Shown: one piece after another, positions 12,211 to 14,337 of the stretch
Layout of the letters: each line of letters starts with the position of its first letter
How positions within the stretch are numbered: the first letter of the stretch is position 1
Source: DALYDP01 sp964348685
GTDB lineage: Bacteria; Patescibacteriota; Gracilibacteria; Peribacterales; Peribacteraceae
Assembly: GCA_964348685.1 (NCBI GenBank)
Contig: CAYGDM010000025.1
Location: 1 to 14,337 of the forward strand
Direction of reading: 5' to 3'
DNA length: 14,337 bases
The notes under the pieces: model-generated
The model's input: the letters and a program-made list of their open reading frames with translations, nothing else
What the model was told of the DNA's origin: nothing
The model's database searches: none
Program-made: the position numbers and the translations under genes

Positions 12211-14337
12211 ATGTTGCCGTCCCTCCTCATAGGAAAGGACACGCACCGAGAGCTTTCCACGCTCTTGGTGAAAGACCGTGCCCTGACGATTTCGGGCGCG
12301 GGCAACGAGACGGCGAAGGCATTGCTCCTGTCGCACCTGCGCGGATACGCGGAGCCGAAGCCGACGCTGCTCGTGGCCGAGGATGATTCGCAGGTTGAAT
12401 CGATCCGTCACTGGCTGCAGTTTTTCGAATGCGAGGCCGAAGCGTTTCCCGCCGGCGAAACGGAATTGTCGATGGCGTCGCTGCAGCAGTTCCTGCGTTT
12501 CATGGGAGGCGAGAAGAAAATTTTCCTCGTGCCGCGGCATCTCTGGAATATCGAATTTCCGCACTACGAAGAGCTTTTGCAGCGCGCTGTGACGCTGAAG
12601 AAAGGCGATGACATGAACTTCACGTCGTTCATCGAGGAGATCATCGAGCTCGGATATTCGCACGCGGACTTCGAAGAATTGTCGCCGGGCGAGTACCGCC
12701 GCACCGGCGACCGCTTGGATATTTTCCCGATTCAGTCGACGGTCGTCGCGCGCGTCGATTTTAGTTTCGACACCGTCGAGAACATTCATCACGGTGGCGA
12801 CAATGTCGACGCGCTCAACTTGCTTCCTGTCACCTACGGCGAGACGCGTCCGATTGACCGCCAGTTCCCGAGCGACGCGCTCTTGGTCTTGGACGATCAG
12901 GACGACGCCGAGGCGCCGAAGACCGGCTACACGCTGCGCTACACGTCGTTCCCTGAATCGCAGAAGAACCACGCTCACCTGCGCTACCTTTCCGTTCTCA
13001 AGTTCTACACCCTCACCGACTTCCTTAACGACCTCAAAGACAAGCTGCAGCAGAATTGGAGCTTACTCATCGTGACCCGCCGCGCTGCTGAATTGGAGGG
13101 GATTTTCAAGGAAGAAGGCGTGCGGTTCGTCCACAAGGAGCGCATTCCCGGCGCGGTGACGATGGTCGCCGCCGAAGAAGGCGATTTGCTTCCGCACTCG
13201 ATCCAGAACCCGGATTTGTTTTGCGCACTCCTCACCGACCGCGAGATTTTCACGCTCAAAAAAGCCGGCCGCGAGAAGTCGATGCAGAAGCTCGCGCTCG
13301 ATTTCCTCACGTCGCTCTCGCCGGGCGATTACGTGGTGCACATGGAGCACGGCATCGGCCGCTTCGAGGGCATGACGCAGAAGGTGATCGACGATACGAC
13401 GCGCGAATATTTGGAACTGACGTACGCGGAGGGCGACAAGTTGTTCGTCCCGGTTGATCAGGCAGACAAGCTGAGTAAATACGTGCACGAAGAAGGCACC
13501 GTTCCCCATCTCACGCGTCTCGGAGAAACCGAGTGGAAGCGCGTCACGGAGCGGATAAAGGCCGAAACGCAGGAGATCGCGAAGGACCTCCTCGAGCTTT
13601 ACGCCAAGCGCGCCAGCGCCCGGGGTTTCGCCTTCGGCGACGACAACGCCGCGGTGAAGAAATTCGACGAAGCATTCCAGTACCAGCTCACCCCCGGCCA
13701 GGCGAAGGCGGTGGAAGACATCCGCCGCGACATGGAAGACGAGCACCCGATGGACCGCCTCGTGTGCGGAGACGTCGGTTTTGGAAAAACGGAAGTCGCG
13801 ATGCGCGCGGCGTTCAAGGCAGTGCAGGACGGCAAGCAAGTCGCGGTCGTCGCGCCGATCACCATCCTCGCCGACCAGCATTTGCAGAACTTCCGGGAGC
13901 GCATGAAGGATTTTCCGATTCGCATCGACATGATGAGCCGTTTCCGCACGGCCGCGGAGCAGAAAAAGACGCTCGAAAAACTGCGGAAAGGCGACGTGGA
14001 CATCGTCATCGGCACGCATCGTCTCCTCCAGGACGACGTCGCGTTTTTGAATCTGGGACTCGTGATCGTCGATGAAGAGCAGCGCTTCGGCGTGAAGCAG
14101 AAGGAGAAGTTCAAAGAAATGCGCGCGTCGGTCGACATCCTCACGCTCACCGCCACTCCGATCCCGCGCACATTGAACCTTGGTCTCCACAAATTGCGCG
14201 ACATTTCCACGATCACCACGCCGCCGCCGGGCCGCCTTCCGATCATCACCGAGGTGCGCAAGTACAGCGACCGCTTGGTGCGCGCAGCGATCGTTCATGA
14301 GATCGAACGCGATGGCCAAGTGTTCGTGCTCCACAAC
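12211..14337 (+). CDS. mfd: Transcription-repair coupling factor Mfd (3' end outside window)
   Basis: 709 codons are visible, open to the last base. Mfd removes RNA polymerase stalled at DNA damage and recruits UvrA. Domains seen in order: a UvrB-like N-terminal part (about 1-230; GEYRRTGDRLDIFP is the conserved turn), a linker region, the CarD-like RNA polymerase interaction domain (about 368-430; SPGDYVVHMEHGIGRFEGM), then the RecG-type helicase with Walker A GDVGFGKT (520-527), the DEEQ box (621-624) and TATP (647-650). The Walker A lies roughly 100 residues earlier than in E. coli Mfd, so the N-terminal half is shortened. The ATG at 12211 has no Shine-Dalgarno; the frame is open back to a stop at 12118, with a TTG at 12160 as the alternative start. 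Confidence 0.96.
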   Translation, partial: MLPSLLIGKDTHRELSTLLVKDRALTISGAGNETAKALLLSHLRGYAEPKPTLLVAEDDSQVESIRHWLQFFECEAEAFPAGETELSMASLQQFLRFMGGEKKIFLVPRHLWNIEFPHYEELLQRAVTLKKGDDMNFTSFIEEIIELGYSHADFEELSPGEYRRTGDRLDIFPIQSTVVARVDFSFDTVENIHHGGDNVDALNLLPVTYGETRPIDRQFPSDALLVLDDQDDAEAPKTGYTLRYTSFPESQKNHAHLRYLSVLKFYTLTDFLNDLKDKLQQNWSLLIVTRRAAELEGIFKEEGVRFVHKERIPGAVTMVAAEEGDLLPHSIQNPDLFCALLTDREIFTLKKAGREKSMQKLALDFLTSLSPGDYVVHMEHGIGRFEGMTQKVIDDTTREYLELTYAEGDKLFVPVDQADKLSKYVHEEGTVPHLTRLGETEWKRVTERIKAETQEIAKDLLELYAKRASARGFAFGDDNAAVKKFDEAFQYQLTPGQAKAVEDIRRDMEDEHPMDRLVCGDVGFGKTEVAMRAAFKAVQDGKQVAVVAPITILADQHLQNFRERMKDFPIRIDMMSRFRTAAEQKKTLEKLRKGDVDIVIGTHRLLQDDVAFLNLGLVIVDEEQRFGVKQKEKFKEMRASVDILTLTATPIPRTLNLGLHKLRDISTITTPPPGRLPIITEVRKYSDRLVRAAIVHEIERDGQVFVLHN

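Noticed and set aside
12146..12232. 28-codon upstream frame overlapping the mfd start
   Set aside because: Its ribosome binding site is too close to the ATG (three bases), and the peptide composition looks random.
13063..14334. 423-aa minus-strand open frame inside mfd
   Set aside because: It is antisense to conserved helicase motifs; the composition is a mirror of the real gene.
1..14337. CRISPR arrays, insertion sequences, rRNA or prophage genes
   Set aside because: No direct-repeat/spacer array, transposase, terminal inverted repeats of an element, rRNA segment or phage gene was seen.

Overview
The window reads as a bacterial chromosome segment of moderately high GC with compact gene spacing. 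Single-copy housekeeping genes (RNase J, DNA polymerase III beta clamp, Mfd) sit among small genes of no recognised family. Many genes appear to form their own transcription unit, with an individual promoter and hairpin terminator. The small ComEC-like metallo-hydrolase without its channel, a secreted Fn3 protein with an LPxxG-type tail, a shortened Mfd and the many orphan small genes would fit a Patescibacteria (CPR) lineage. That assignment is an inference from general family knowledge; no rRNA or other marker is present to test it.

Layout. Positions 1-1239 hold the 3' part of an RNase J gene, ended by a terminator. Convergent to it on the minus strand are two small membrane-protein genes (1297-1662 and 1762-2073), separated by a very strong minus-strand terminator. 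A structured 270-bp divergent intergenic region leads to an unknown 112-aa gene (2347-2685) and a NarL/LuxR-type response regulator (2890-3546) in which Glu replaces the phosphoacceptor Asp. Three plus-strand genes follow: a polysaccharide flippase-like transporter (3632-5086), a secreted Fn3-type surface protein (5143-6360) and a secreted or anchored ComEC-like metallo-beta-lactamase protein (6443-7264). Next come three minus-strand genes of unknown function (7323-8003, 8248-8724, 8902-9420). Each is followed by almost the same terminator hairpin, and two of the intergenic gaps share a duplicated terminator-plus-promoter module.

Positions 9561-9992 encode a GNA1-like glucosamine-phosphate N-acetyltransferase. 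Between it and dnaN (10451-11590) lies a 458-bp non-coding region with at least six DnaA-box-like sequences in both orientations, including a perfect TTATCCACA. This is the likely replication origin, although dnaA is not beside it. Downstream of dnaN is a 63-aa minus-strand gene with a 17-bp palindrome at its probable transcription start. Behind it is a repeat-rich 170-nt region that looks like a terminated small RNA or an attenuator leader. The window ends inside mfd (from 12211).

Two gene-start styles alternate. The small accessory genes have clear Shine-Dalgarno sequences that select unusual starts (TTG, GTG). The conserved genes, and some membrane genes, mostly lack one, and two appear leaderless. 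The strongest leads are the origin, the minus-strand leader RNA at 11905-12078, the duplicated terminator/promoter modules and the Asp-less response regulator.
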